Assembly (NCBI GenBank): GCA_963678675.1
Contig: OY783192.1
Span: 8,757,736-8,821,735 of the forward strand
Length of the DNA stretch: 64,000 bases
Direction: 5' to 3'
Source: Xiphydria camelus
Taxonomy: Eukaryota; Arthropoda; Insecta; Hymenoptera; Xiphydriidae
The notes under the pieces were generated by a model. That model did no database searches. It was not told the DNA's origin and was given only the letters and a program-made list of their open reading frames with translations. This document shows positions 1-10,578 of this stretch, one piece after another; the first letter of the stretch is position 1, and every line of letters begins with the position of its first letter. A program made the position numbers and the translations under genes.

Positions 1-786
1 AATAAGGTAAATAATCCTATTATTTATTAACATAAATTAAAGCTTCCAAATCATAACAATGAGCACTGTTATATCAAGAGACACGGTAGTGTCTCGCGGC
101 ATGTTCATTCACGCCAGAGCGCTCTCGCCTCTCGCCGCGAGCACCCGTGTATCTTTACAGGAAAGATGTCTGCCCCCTTCACCCCTCAATTTTTACATCG
201 AATTTTCTCAGTAAATACACGGTTATAACCAAAACTATGCTTAGTTACGCCATATATAATAAGAATACCAGAGCACATAAGAAAGAAATTAGGTATAGGT
301 ACACCTAGGTTAGGTTAGGTTTAGGTATAGGTAGAACAGTTACACTACCTTCGATTAAAATTATCTGATAGATTAATAAATTTATTCAATCAACCATCAC
401 ATTAATTAGAACATAAAACCTTGCATTAACTTTTCACAACTCATTTGTATTTATTAGAATCACCCAAAAACGGATTTAGCTGCCATCCGTATTATCTCTT
501 ATTTAGCAAAAAATAACCAAAGTACAACAGTATCTATTAAAACGTTTAATAAAACTTATAGAAAGACCTTATTAATCCATGACTATCTAGATATAAAATT
601 ATGAAGCAAAAGCACCTTCCAGAAACTGTTTTTTTAAACACTTTTAAATAACAGTTCTATTAAATACTTATGGACATTAATGAATTAAATTAGTATTACC
701 AATAATAATTGCCCAAAATCATTGTACAGTCATAAAAATGAATATCCCTGGTTTTGATAAAATTTCTTGTACTTAATATTACAAAT
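1..786. other. AT-rich non-coding sequence with one dispersed repeat copy
   Basis: No coding signal is visible. Positions 75-150 are closely similar to 55198-55264 (shared core ACACGGTAGTGTCTCGCGGC), so this is a dispersed repeat present at both ends of the window. Around 300-335 there is a short GGTTAGGTTAGG run. The rest is AT-rich and holds nothing recognisable. Confidence 0.6.
300..335. repeat. short TTAGG-like degenerate repeat
   Basis: Two or three TTAGG-type units sit in a GGTATAGG context. TTAGG is the insect telomere unit, but the run is far too short and degenerate to be a telomere. It is an interstitial motif. Confidence 0.4.
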
Positions 787-1380
787 TTAGATTTCAATTT
801 CACTTCCATCCGATAATCTACCCTTCTTAATTGCATAATAATTCTCGGTACTACTTTCTTTTCTCTCGGTTTCATTTTTAATTTTATCACCATTTGTGCT
901 TTCCAACATCTTTGGCATCGGTGCTTTAGACTTTTTTTTCTTGAATTCTGCTTTTCGAGTTGTTGGCAGCAATCTTGGTGTTGATGTGTCAATGGCTGAA
1001 CCATATATCGGTTCCAATTTGTTTTGTTGTGAATGTGCTGAAGGTTCTGTGCTTACAACATAAAGAGCTTCTTCTTCCTGCATAACAGTATTGACCATAG
1101 ATTTTGACCTATCTTTCATAGAATTATATCTTCTCTCTAACGTCTCATGCTCGTTTATTATATGAATGCCGTCCATACTCGCCCCAAGATTAGTTGAAGT
1201 TAAGAATGACGTTGGCCTTGAAAAGTTTTCGGTACCATTTGTACTTAATGGATCAAAATCAAATACTTCTGATTGTTTATAAATGCCAGATACAGCCGAG
1301 GAATTTTTGGGCATCTGATTAATTATCATTCGTGCCTTAAACCATTTAAAAACCATTATTGATATTCGTTGATAACCCAC
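787..1380 (-). CDS. candidate terminal exon of an unrecognised protein
   Basis: A 197-codon open frame on the minus strand ends at 787. The product is hydrophilic and rich in Ser, Thr, Asn, Lys and Glu, with a lysine cluster near residue 150 and no membrane segment, as expected of a cytoplasmic tail or disordered C-terminus. An in-frame TAG lies directly upstream, at 1384-1386. The GTG at 1380 is therefore probably not a start; the exon is more likely entered by splicing, for example at the AG that ends that TAG. A second, better acceptor (pyrimidine tract then CAG) lies at 1459 and opens a 25-codon frame that ends at the same TAG, so the two could be alternative ends of one gene whose upstream exons lie to the right. 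I do not recognise the family. The frame contains no transposon motif. It could still be a chance ORF. Confidence 0.35.
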   Translation of the reverse strand: MGYQRISIMVFKWFKARMIINQMPKNSSAVSGIYKQSEVFDFDPLSTNGTENFSRPTSFLTSTNLGASMDGIHIINEHETLERRYNSMKDRSKSMVNTVMQEEEALYVVSTEPSAHSQQNKLEPIYGSAIDTSTPRLLPTTRKAEFKKKKSKAPMPKMLESTNGDKIKNETERKESSTENYYAIKKGRLSDGSEIEI

Positions 1381-1386
1381 TTGCTA

Positions 1387-2977
1387 ATGCAATGTACTTT
1401 GCCTTGTAGCCTTTAATTTTCGGTGGGTACATACAAATGCGTTTGTGATATCATACACCTGAAATAGAAATGATTTATTAATAATTTGTCTTTTCACAAA
1501 TATAATGGAGTGATAAGTTTTCAAATCTACCGCTATAATTTAATGAACACCATCAGTATACACATATTAATTGCAATTGTACCTTACTACGTACTTAGTT
1601 ACATATAATACTCACTGTTCTGATTTTTCTACCAAGCGTGTGACAAGTATTGTGAAGAAACAGTAGATATGGATACGGGAGTTTTTTTATATGAAAAACA
1701 CGAAAGAGTGGAGTTACAGCAAAATACGTATAATTATTAACTCTATTTATTTTTTCGTGACTTCTTAAAAATAGAAAGTTCGATCATTTACCTTCACGTA
1801 GGATATTTCAAATAAGCAATACAGTTCATTTCTTAAATTTTATAACGCGGCTAATCCGCTCCATTTGCCAATTCGTTAAATAATCCGTATCTCTCCGCTT
1901 ATCTAGAAACCGATATTAAGATAAACCATTATTTCGTCACAGCTTGTGATAAAAAGATACGTTTAGTAATGTTTCACATTCCCTTAAATTCTCTATTAAT
2001 TTGAGCAGCACCGAATCATAAAAATAATACTAACTTTACTGGAAATCAATTCAATGCAATATATTTATTCACTTTATTTTCTCAGTATACTGTAACTAAA
2101 AAAAGTTGTTTATTCAAATTTTAACCATTAAAAGGTTTTACTAAACTAATATCTATTGCCAAATTATTCCACGTATTGTCGTCAAAATTTCATATATAAT
2201 AGGTATATTCACTTCGATTTAAAAATGTATTGTTATTTTACGTTCCCGATCTTCATAAGTTCTACTTTTATATAATTATTTGTTCATAAGCTAAAGAAAC
2301 TATGATAATATAAATTCTATTCTTTGAAAATGAAGCTTAATTCGAATACTCGAAGAACTTGTCTACCACTCACTATCAACTCTGATGTTAATACTACATG
2401 GCTACAGAATCATTATCAGTTTACTACACATATCGTACTATCTTGCCCCCTCCAACTTTCACTTCCTCTGCATTTCTTTTTATATTATATCCATATTTCC
2501 AGTCACTACTAAGAGTATATTTTTGTAATTGTTTCCCTTCCTCTCCCATATTACCATCGGATATTTTTTTTATAATATCAGATTTTCCAATTTATATAAC
2601 TAACTTGACTCTGAACATTTAAATTATTCAATTTCGGTCAGTAACGTACCCATGTAAGAAAAACATCATATAATCGATAAAACCGAACAGAGATAAGAAA
2701 TAAACAAAAGTTCGCGCAGAATCAAATATAACAAATAAGCGTTTTGAAACAATATTTCCCGTAATTCCCAGTTTTTTCGATCACTAGAAATCCCAGAAAT
2801 TGTAGCGGATCACTTTTTTCACTTTTTGTCACTTATTTCATTAAGTCAATTTCTTTTTACTTATTCTAAGAAACAGTCACCTTTTTCATATAGTCACCTG
2901 AGCCACCTAGAAAATTGTTCATAACGCTTTTAATTATGTACGGTGCTTACTAAAATTATTAGTTTGATGGTACGTGA
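1387..2977. other. AT-rich non-coding stretch
   Basis: Only short ORFs of low-complexity composition are present. I see no exon with convincing splice sites and no inverted repeat. It may be intron of the neighbouring minus-strand exon or of the upstream part of the PI3K gene, whose kinase exons are not in the window. Confidence 0.5.
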
Positions 2978-3452
2978 TTGTGTCTGCATGTATCATTATC
3001 AGAAAGAATTCTTAATGCTATTCTCATTATTAAAAGTGCTATGAAAATATACAATAAGAAGGCTGATCTTGTACTAGTCATAAAAACGTTTATCAGGATG
3101 GCAAATAAATATCAGACACATTTAGAAGCTAAGAGGAAGAAAAAACATGATGATGCTGAAAGGGAAACAATAGAAAAGGAGAGAAAAAAAGTTGAAAAAG
3201 AAAATAAAAAAGGATTGAGAAAGAGCAAAATAATTACGATTGAAGAAGAGAAATTGAAATATAAATGAAAACGCGATTAAAAATAAGAATTTGGAAGAAG
3301 AGGCATTAGCGCAGTCTATGCTGGAAAGTATGAATACAGTACAGAAAGAAGTATTAAAAGATATATGTAAAATGGAAAATATCGATAACTCTGTTGAACA
3401 AAAAAAATCCCTCTTGATTTCAGATTTTTTTTCTAAAAAATCAAGAATATAG
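2978..3452 (+). pseudogene. lysine/glutamate-rich coiled-coil ORF remnant, possibly pogo/Tigger-type
   Basis: A frame from 2978 to 3268 encodes a highly charged helix rich in Lys and Glu. A +1 shift near 3265 opens a second frame that continues the same charged composition and ends at 3452 with a short tail containing LLISDFF. A C-terminal hydrophobic-x-x-FF motif resembles the PCNA-binding tail of pogo/Tigger transposases, but no DDE domain is visible upstream, so the assignment is weak. The frameshift argues against a working gene. It lies on the same strand as the PI3K exons but shows no similarity to that protein. Confidence 0.3.
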
Positions 3453-3616
3453 TTGTACATCCTTCTTTTATTTCAATAATTTGAATTCTTTTTATTTAAA
3501 TAATGTTTACCATTTCATTATTTGTCATGATATTAAGAAGTTTATTAAAATAATGTGATTTAATGATGTCGATGGTAATAACAATAATGTAGGAATGGAG
3601 AAAGTGGCAATGCTCT

Positions 3617-3794
3617 TAATAGTATCTTATGTCATTAGGCGGAAATCCGAGGTTTTTTCAGACTGTTTAATTAGGTCGTAGCACGAGGCACGGTGCCTTC
3701 GGCGAGCCCCGTCACCCCACAATCCCTCGTGCTACGACTTGAACACAGTCTGAAAAAGTCTTGAATTACCGCCTTATGACATAAGATACTATTA
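3617..3794. mobile_element. MITE with about 50 bp terminal inverted repeats
   Basis: The left end (AGTATCTTATGTCATTAGGC) is the inverse of the right end (CCTTATGACATAAGATACT), and the arms continue through the ACAGTCTGAAAAA block on both sides. The loop is GC-rich around CACGGTGCCTTCGGCG. There is no coding capacity. A partial second copy is at 7929-8007. Confidence 0.8.
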
Positions 3795-4007
3795 CTTTAG
3801 TACTCTACCCGTGGGCATTTTTCGTCGCTTTTCGGTCACTTTTCCGTCACTTTTTTCATGGTAAATATCCCTTTTCTCACTTATATGGAACTATTAAACC
3901 ACTACCAGCCCTGAAACCCTGTCATTAAAGGATTCTATATGAAATCGTACAGTCGTACAATCAATGTCACAAATACTACAAAATATAATTGTACGTTAAG
4001 TAGTAAG

Positions 4008-4398
4008 CTGTGGACAACTATAGCCTTGGCCAAAAGTATTAGGCACCCTATAATTTTGTAGTTCCCATTTTTTAAACCGTTTGTCGACTTGACAAAACTC
4101 TGTAGATTTAAAGTTTATCGAAAAATACGAAATCTTTCTTTGTGGGATTAATTTAACTTTTATTTAAGATGGTAAACCAGTCCTCCAACGTTTACTGCTT
4201 GAAACAAACTTTTAAACGAAATGAAATACGATAAAAGCTTTAATACAAAAATTCTTTAGTCTCTTAAACCAAACAACTTTTATCTAAAAGTTTTTCTTAT
4301 ATCTCACTTCGCTCGTAAGATAATTTGGATAAACCGATGTCTAAAACTCGCCCATCTTCTATAGGGTGCCTAACATTTTTGGCCAAGGTTGTACATAC
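4008..4398. mobile_element. Tc1/mariner-type non-autonomous element
   Basis: The ends are inverted: CCTTGGCCAAAAGTATTAG near 4024 and the reverse of CCTTGGCCAAAAATGTTAG near 4388, each next to GGCACCCTATA. The pattern of a terminal TTGGCCAAAAGT is common in Tc1-like elements. The left end carries a 5-base interruption (TATAG) in the terminal ACAAC. The interior is AT-rich and non-coding. Confidence 0.7.
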
Positions 4399-4431
4399 CA
4401 TTAAACGGTTTATATACGTATATACGCATAC

Positions 4432-4490
4432 AGTAGAACCTCATCCACTTGCAGATCACTAATTCGAACATCTCGCCCAGTTGAAAGGGG
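4432..4490 (+). repeat. possible pogo/Tigger-type terminal fragment
   Basis: TA followed by CAGTAGAACCTCATCCAC resembles the start of pogo/Tigger terminal repeats. No matching right end was found nearby, so this is at most a single end. Confidence 0.25.
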
Positions 4491-4725
4491 TAATAAGTTA
4501 CTCGTTTGATTTTTGAAACCTTATTCTCACGTAAATTTGCATATTACGAATCGTAAATCTACGAATTGAGAGTATGAACTAATCTGATACTAATTCAACT
4601 CATAAATAATCATATGAACGATTATAAGAACGGTAGATCACTAGGCATAAAAATGAAATCCTTGTATACGTAGCTCTTTTTTTTTACGTAAATTATTTTC
4701 CTTAACGCATTCAAATTTACTTCAG

Positions 4726-5606
4726 CTTAAGCAATGGAATAAGCGTGGGCCGTTCTAATATCAAGCAAGTTGCGGACAAACGTCGAGCTGATATAGAGAA
4801 ATTTCTGCAAAGCTTATTCAAAATGGCTCCCGAAATATCCCAAAGTGATTTGGTTTATACGTTCTTTCATCCACTGCTTCGAGATCAACAAAATGCTGAC
4901 ATTCACTTACGTAAAGTTAAAGGTACAATCACAAACATTTATAGCACAATATTAAATTACTTAATCCATACTCTGGACAAAGCACAATATTACTCTGATT
5001 ATATCAGCATTAATAGTACAGGCGCATAATTATATTTTCAGTACTCGTAAGCATTTTTTTTAACTTTTTTACTTTTTTATGAAGTTGGCAATTGGTGGGT
5101 TGAGAAAAGAATTATGGAGAATGGCCAAAGTGGCCAAATCAAATTGTCTCTTCACTATACTCGTGATACCTTATGTGTTATGGTCTGCCATGCTCGAGGA
5201 TTACCCAAAGTAGCTAATGCCCAGGAACCAAATACTTACGTTAAGGTATATCTTAAGCCAGACCCAACCAAGGCAACAAAACGAAAAACAAAGGTCGTTA
5301 AGAAGAACTGTCACCCTTCATTCATGGAGATGGTAAATAAGCCTTAATAATAATTAAATTATATGGGGAAAATCTGAAATATTATATATTTACTTTTGAC
5401 CACACATTTAACTACATTTTCCTTTGAAATAGTTGGAATATAGGATGCCACTGGAAGTAATCAATCAGAGAACACTGGAAGCAACAATATGGAACCATGA
5501 TACGTTACAGGAGAATGAATTCCTTGGCGGTATTCGATTACCTCTTGTCCATTTAAATCTGACTACTGAAACAGAGGAATGGTTTCCACTAGGGAGTATC
5601 CGATAA
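4726..5606 (+). CDS. PI3K68D: class II phosphatidylinositol 3-kinase, last three exons (PX end and C2 domain)
   Basis: Class II PI3-kinases phosphorylate phosphatidylinositol and PI4P on endosomal and plasma membranes. Three exons read in frame. Exon A is 4726-4922 (TTCAG acceptor, donor AAAG/GTACAA), exon B is 5085-5332 (long pyrimidine tract then GAAG acceptor, donor ATG/GTAAAT), and exon C is 5433-5606 (acceptor AAATAG, TAA at 5604). Intron phases 1 and 0 are consistent. Exon A encodes the end of a PX domain, with the hallmark DLVYTFFHPLLRDQ. Exons B and C encode the C-terminal C2 domain: GQIKLSLHY, PNTYVKVYLKPD, TSKRKT-like basic loop, HPSFMEM, FLGGIRLPL, and a final EEWFPLG. This domain order and these motifs match the family from human PIK3C2A to fly Pi3K68D, and the protein ends where the family ends. 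The kinase, Ras-binding and helical exons must lie to the left of the window. No lesion is seen. Confidence 0.9.
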
Positions 5607-6081
5607 ATGGTAACGTAATAAATACTAACAAATACACACATTCTACGGAGCTACTTTCGAAAAAAATTGCGGATTCGCAGATTGAGGCCTGTGATGAAGC
5701 TATATAATTTCTCGTATTGAAGATAAATAAGTTCTATATGACTGGAATACGTATTTTGTCATATCTGGCCAAAACTCATATTCGGACGTATTCGAATATA
5801 AGTTTAATTCGGTAGGACTGAACACATATTAGAGTCGTTTTAAATTATATTTATATTTAATACGGCAAATTATATGGTCTTATCAGGCCACAATCTGTCA
5901 ATATGCAATATTTTCTAAGGTAATTACATCTGAACTATTATGTCTAATAATATACTGCACTGTAATATTTGTTTAACCAACACATTAATGAGTAGCACTA
6001 TAAATGCATTTAATATGATGTGTTGAACGTAATCAGATTACTAAAGATCTATTCAGAATATCCGTCATAAATGTAATTTTA
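5607..6081. other. 3' flank of the PI3K gene
   Basis: AT-rich sequence with no coding signal, probably 3' UTR and intergenic DNA, ending at the TTA target duplication of the next element. Confidence 0.5.
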
Positions 6082-6682
6082 CAAGGAAACCGTCCCAGGT
6101 GTACCTCGCTGATTTCGTTCATTCTGATATAATATGTTATAAAAATTCTACATCAAAATCTAAGAGATACGTATTTTTTTATCGGTAGAAAAATATTTCT
6201 AGGGTGTGAAATTAACCCTCAAAGTTGATAGCTTCTAGGAGTGATTTCTGGTTTTCACATACTTGTGATTGATCTTTTGAAATGAAACCAAGTGGATAAT
6301 AATCTACATAAAAATGTATGAAAAATGCAATTTATTACATTTCGTGAGGGTAATTAATTTAAAAAAACCAGTTTTTTACAGCAATTTTGTAAATTTCAAC
6401 CCTTATATTTTTTTAATTAATTACCCTCACGAAATGTAATAAATTGGATTTTTCATCATTTTTTATGTAGATTATTATCCACTTGGTTTCATTTTAAAAA
6501 ATCAATTACAAGTATATGAAAACCAGAAATAACTCCTAGGAGCTGTCAACTTTGAGGGTTAATTTCACCCCCCGGAAATGTTTTTTCGCAGATAAAAAAA
6601 TACGTATCTCCTTAGATTTTGATGTAGAATAACATATCATAATGAACAAAATCGGCGAGGTACACCTGGGACAGTTTCCTTG
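6082..6682. mobile_element. 601-bp fold-back MITE with TTA target duplication (Harbinger-type)
   Basis: The whole element is one long imperfect palindrome centred near 6382. The ends are CAAGGAAAC and GTTTCCTTG, followed by CCAGGTGTACCTCG on each arm. It is flanked by TTA at 6079-6081 and 6683-6685. A 3-bp TTA duplication is typical of PIF/Harbinger elements. There is no ORF; a transcript would fold into an almost fully paired hairpin. Confidence 0.85.
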
Positions 6683-7928
6683 TTAGATCTAAACACAGAT
6701 AAAATGTAATGTACTCTAATATTTATATACAGATCTTTCTTCAAAATTCCTGGAAGGAATACGGCATATCAAAACTATTAAATTATTGCTTTACAGAGAA
6801 CTTTGTAATTCCAAATTGTAGATAACTCGAATTCATCGTATATATTGCTTATAAAATAATATTACTTAATCATATTTTCACTTGCTTCAAATCTCATTTA
6901 CAACTACATATTCCTACCCATAATACGAGTACAGCAACACAGAGTAAAGTGCAAAGGTGTTTATACAGCACTGTAATAAGGAAAAAGCGGTATTTTTATC
7001 GGCTTATTTATAATTGTATAATTCATAACTAATTTATAAATTTTAACTTATAATTGAAAACAAAGTAGACATAAATAATGTTAATTTATAATTTCTTTTT
7101 ATTATTCAATTTTTTCGTTGTGTTATAATTGTGTACTGTTATAATATTTAATGTTATATATTCAGTAATTAACTATATTTTAATCAATTGTACATTATTA
7201 CTTTGTAGCGCCTTATGAACTTTTCATACAATATAATAAATTAACCAAATAAATGTGTTGAAAATTGAAAATATACCTATATCAATGAAAACAATTGATA
7301 CCTATTTGATTGAAAGTCATACAGCATAAAATTTAAAGAAGTTTTGAAAAACTGTACCAAGAACTTACAGAATAACCTGCCTCCTCTCTAGGCACTTGCG
7401 GGAAAGTAGAGTACACAAGCTGTGCATCTGAACAGATGGTTATAGAGTCATTCCATGCGAAATCTATTACTTTTTAGAGTAAATTTTGAAGTAACACTTA
7501 GAAATCTTAGAATCAATTTTTTTTTTCAAAAAATCAGCGTTAAAAACAAAAGTCAAGGCTTAATCTAATTTGGCATACTCTTGCGGATACGTTTATATTT
7601 CATAGGAAAAATAGTAAGTATGAAAAAAATTAATATTTCATACCTTTTTTTAAATAAATAATGTTGTAAATCTCTTTTTCCTCACTCATGCCCATTTCGA
7701 AGCCTTTTCTAGCCTATTTTTAGACCGTAACTTGGCGTTTTTCCCGCGTGACACTGACCGAGAGTCCGCAGGCTGTTAAAAGATTGCTTAGTCCGAAATG
7801 GGTCCTTTTCCAAACTGATAAACGCAACGTGAAATAAGTCGTATATACTTCTGTTTGTTTTGTTTTGAGAAATGTGGGCATCCGTGAGAAAAAATTGTAT
7901 ATGTCATTCGACTGAAATCCTCGGATTT
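6683..7928. other. AT-rich non-coding stretch
   Basis: No supported gene and no clear inverted repeat. It consists of AT-rich intergenic sequence with poly-T and poly-A runs. Confidence 0.5.
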
Positions 7929-8007
7929 TTAAGACTGTGTTACGACCTAATTAAACACAGTCTGAAAAAACCTCGGATTTCCGCCTTATGACATAAGATA
8001 CTATTAA
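7929..8007. repeat. partial copy of the 3617-3794 MITE
   Basis: It shares ACACAGTCTGAAAAA, the CGGATTTCCGCCTTATG block and the CATAAGATACTATTA end with the MITE at 3617-3794. The GC-rich loop is lost. Confidence 0.75.
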
Positions 8008-8256
8008 TTATTATCGCGTACGATTCAATAACAATTATTTGTGCACGTGGTTCCGTTTCTCATCGTTGCGGTAAGAATCGGAATAATTAATGCAAGTCTA
8101 AGAAACAGTTCACAGTGTGCCAAAACGTAAGGATCGAATCTTTCGAACGCGCGATCCGTACACCTCGCGTAGCGCTACTTACGCGGATCACACACGTTGT
8201 CTATATAATCCGCGATAAATCGGTAATATAAATTTCGATGACAAGGCAGAATAAAA

Positions 8257-10342
8257 TTAAGAAAAAATCCTAATCGCATTGTTCGCTTCCTTGAATTCTT
8301 TAACGAATACTCCATCTATCTCATGGTAAATTTTCAAGATTTCGATCCGCGTCTTTGGGAACGCGGTGAGAAGAAACTTCTCCAGTTGAGGCAATGACAA
8401 AGTCTCTATATCCGAATCCGTCGTGTCCGGTAGCACCTGATCGTCTCCTACGCAGAAGAAAACGAGAAATTATAAATTTCCTAGCTGCAACGTCCAACAG
8501 TGGGCGAAATCGTAGAAATTAGATAGAACTAATTATGGCATAAGAAAAAGATAATTTTGAAAATTGCTGTAAATTTAACAAGTTCTAGTAATAAAGAATA
8601 TAGTGAAGCTACTTTTGAAAAGATCTTTCAGCTTAGATTTTTTTCATACACGGAGTTCAAGATGTAAAAGATTCGGAGAATTTGAACTACAAGGTCCTAA
8701 GTAGGATTTTTTACTGATCATGAATTCTAATTTCCTCCGTTAAAATCGTTGACAATGACTTTTCAGTATTTCACAAATGATGAACAAATTGGACAAATTT
8801 ACGAGAGAAACGACGACTAGTGCACATTTAATTTTATTCAGTACTTTCATGGTTTCACCCATTGTACAATGGGGATTGAAACCTATCAGGTTGTACTTCG
8901 AATCTAAAAAACTTATCCTTTAAACTATCATCTTTTATATCCTGGATCAACTTCAAGCAGGGAACTGGTTTTAACACCGGTATAAAGGCGAGATGTTTTT
9001 TTATCCGGTGGTAGTTATTAAGGAAGCATTGCATTTGCCAATCCGGGAAACCCCATTCGAAGTGCGTTAAGTTAGTAGCCTTATCAGTAGCCTTTCGATA
9101 TTTTTGCAGTTCGCCAAGTATTCGTCGAAGCCGTTCTTCACGTTGAAGTTGACTAATTCCAATTGACTCAAATTTTCCAGATTCGACACGCCCTCGAGTA
9201 TCTCGAACATGCAGTACGAGCCTTCCCCTTCCTCCAGCCTCAGACGTTTCAAATTGTGCAATTTCGGCAGCACCCGCGTGCCGAATTCTTCCGGGAAATC
9301 GGAACACTATCCGAGTTCAAGCGTTTCCAAGTTTGTTAACGATTCTAAAATATCGATTCTCTTCTTGCCGAGTTCTTTCACGATCGTCACACTCTGTAAG
9401 GAGAAAAGCAAAGAGTGTTAATTGTGGATTAACGGATAAACGGTATTCATTTATATTTATTTCAAATTTATTCATTCATTCGATCCATTTTCATTAATTC
9501 GAAAACTATTTAATCGTAAAATTGATAGATTAAAAATATTTGGCGTTGGAAGAAGAAAAGAATGGAAGGTATACTACGGATCCATAAAGATTTGTGATAT
9601 TAATTCTAATATCGAAATAATAATGCATGCAACGAATTCGCTAGCTCGCCAAATTGAACTTCATAATATTGCAAATGAAAGCAGATATCTCCAACCAGAT
9701 ATCCTGATTTCATTACTGCCATATTACGATAACAGTTTGAAATTTTGAAATTTTTGCAAGGTTTTTTTTTTGGCTTTGTATTTAAAGCAACTGAGTTAGT
9801 ACGTTCCAAATGACATCTTACCAAATGAGTTAACTGAGTCAGCGTCTGCAAAGGCGACATATGCAAGCATATCCACGTATAGTCCCATGTCCTCAATTTT
9901 AGCTTCTGAAGGCGTTTCAGATTTCCGATGGACTCTAAATTCAAAAAATATTCGGGCGCTATCGACATTGCATGCAACACCTCTAACTGCGGGCAGTTCT
10001 TGATTACTTCCTCGAAGACGACCACAGGACACCGGTACAGCTCCAGCTTAACGCGAGGCTCGTAACCCTCGGTATTACGGACACGAATTTCTTCCACCTA
10101 TCGTTGTACATGATAAAGCTCTTCCTCAGATCCACGTGTTGCGTGCCGTGCCTCTTCAACGTCTCCGCGAATCTGTCCCAATTGGTTACCTCGCGCCAAT
10201 AATCCTTCAACCGCACCGTCTTCCATAACGAGGAATGTACGGCGAGATCACTCCACACTCTACATACTCTGGCCGCTCGCAGCTGGTCCTCAACTTCGAG
10301 ATACTGGAAAATCCGCAACAAGGAGTAGTAATCGGAAAACAT
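8257..10342 (-). pseudogene. F-box/leucine-rich-repeat gene, broken copy
   Basis: F-box/LRR proteins are substrate adaptors of SCF ubiquitin ligases. Exon 1 (about 10342-9822, donor TTTG/GTAAGA) encodes an F-box (LLRIFQYLEVEDQLRAARVCR, W.DLA...SLWKTV) and the first leucine-rich repeats. Exon 2 starts at 9393 (acceptor CTCCTTACAG) with further repeats. The last exon is 8447-8257 (acceptor TTCTGCGTAG) and encodes SLPQLEKFLLTAFPKTRIEIL then a stop. The lesions are: (1) a frame change near 10045-10055, the F-box frame going to 10004 while the repeats continue in the frame ending at 9606; (2) an in-frame TAG at about 9310 where repeat homology carries on unbroken; (3) a deletion with frame change near 9075, after CKNIERLLI, rejoining at LTHFEWG. 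No proper ATG context precedes the F-box. The clean splice sites show it is an ordinary duplicated gene, not a retrocopy. Independent sequencing errors at all three sites are unlikely. Confidence 0.75.
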
Positions 10343-10578
10343 AAAGTGTTGCTGCTGTTCAGCCTCTGCCTGACATTATCGCCTCCTGCAATCCAAAAGC
10401 ACACTTCTTGAGTACCGAACGAAATTTTGAAAACTGACATCGCGAACATCTCCTACGCGCCACTCCAGTATTCGCGTTATTACTACGAACATTATCATTT
10501 CTCTTCAAAAACAGTCTATATACGCATCGATTTATCCCCTCACATACAAGAGACCCTGTTCCGCCACTATACCTTTAA

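Noticed and set aside
300..335. Telomeric TTAGG tract
   Set aside because: Too short and degenerate, with ordinary single-copy genes close by.
3617..3794. GC-rich hairpin loop as a small structured RNA
   Set aside because: The pairing is explained by MITE terminal repeats, and no RNA family motif was recognised.
8855..9307. 150-codon ORF as a separate gene
   Set aside because: Its first half is out of frame with the leucine-rich repeats and its second half is the shifted continuation of the F-box gene.
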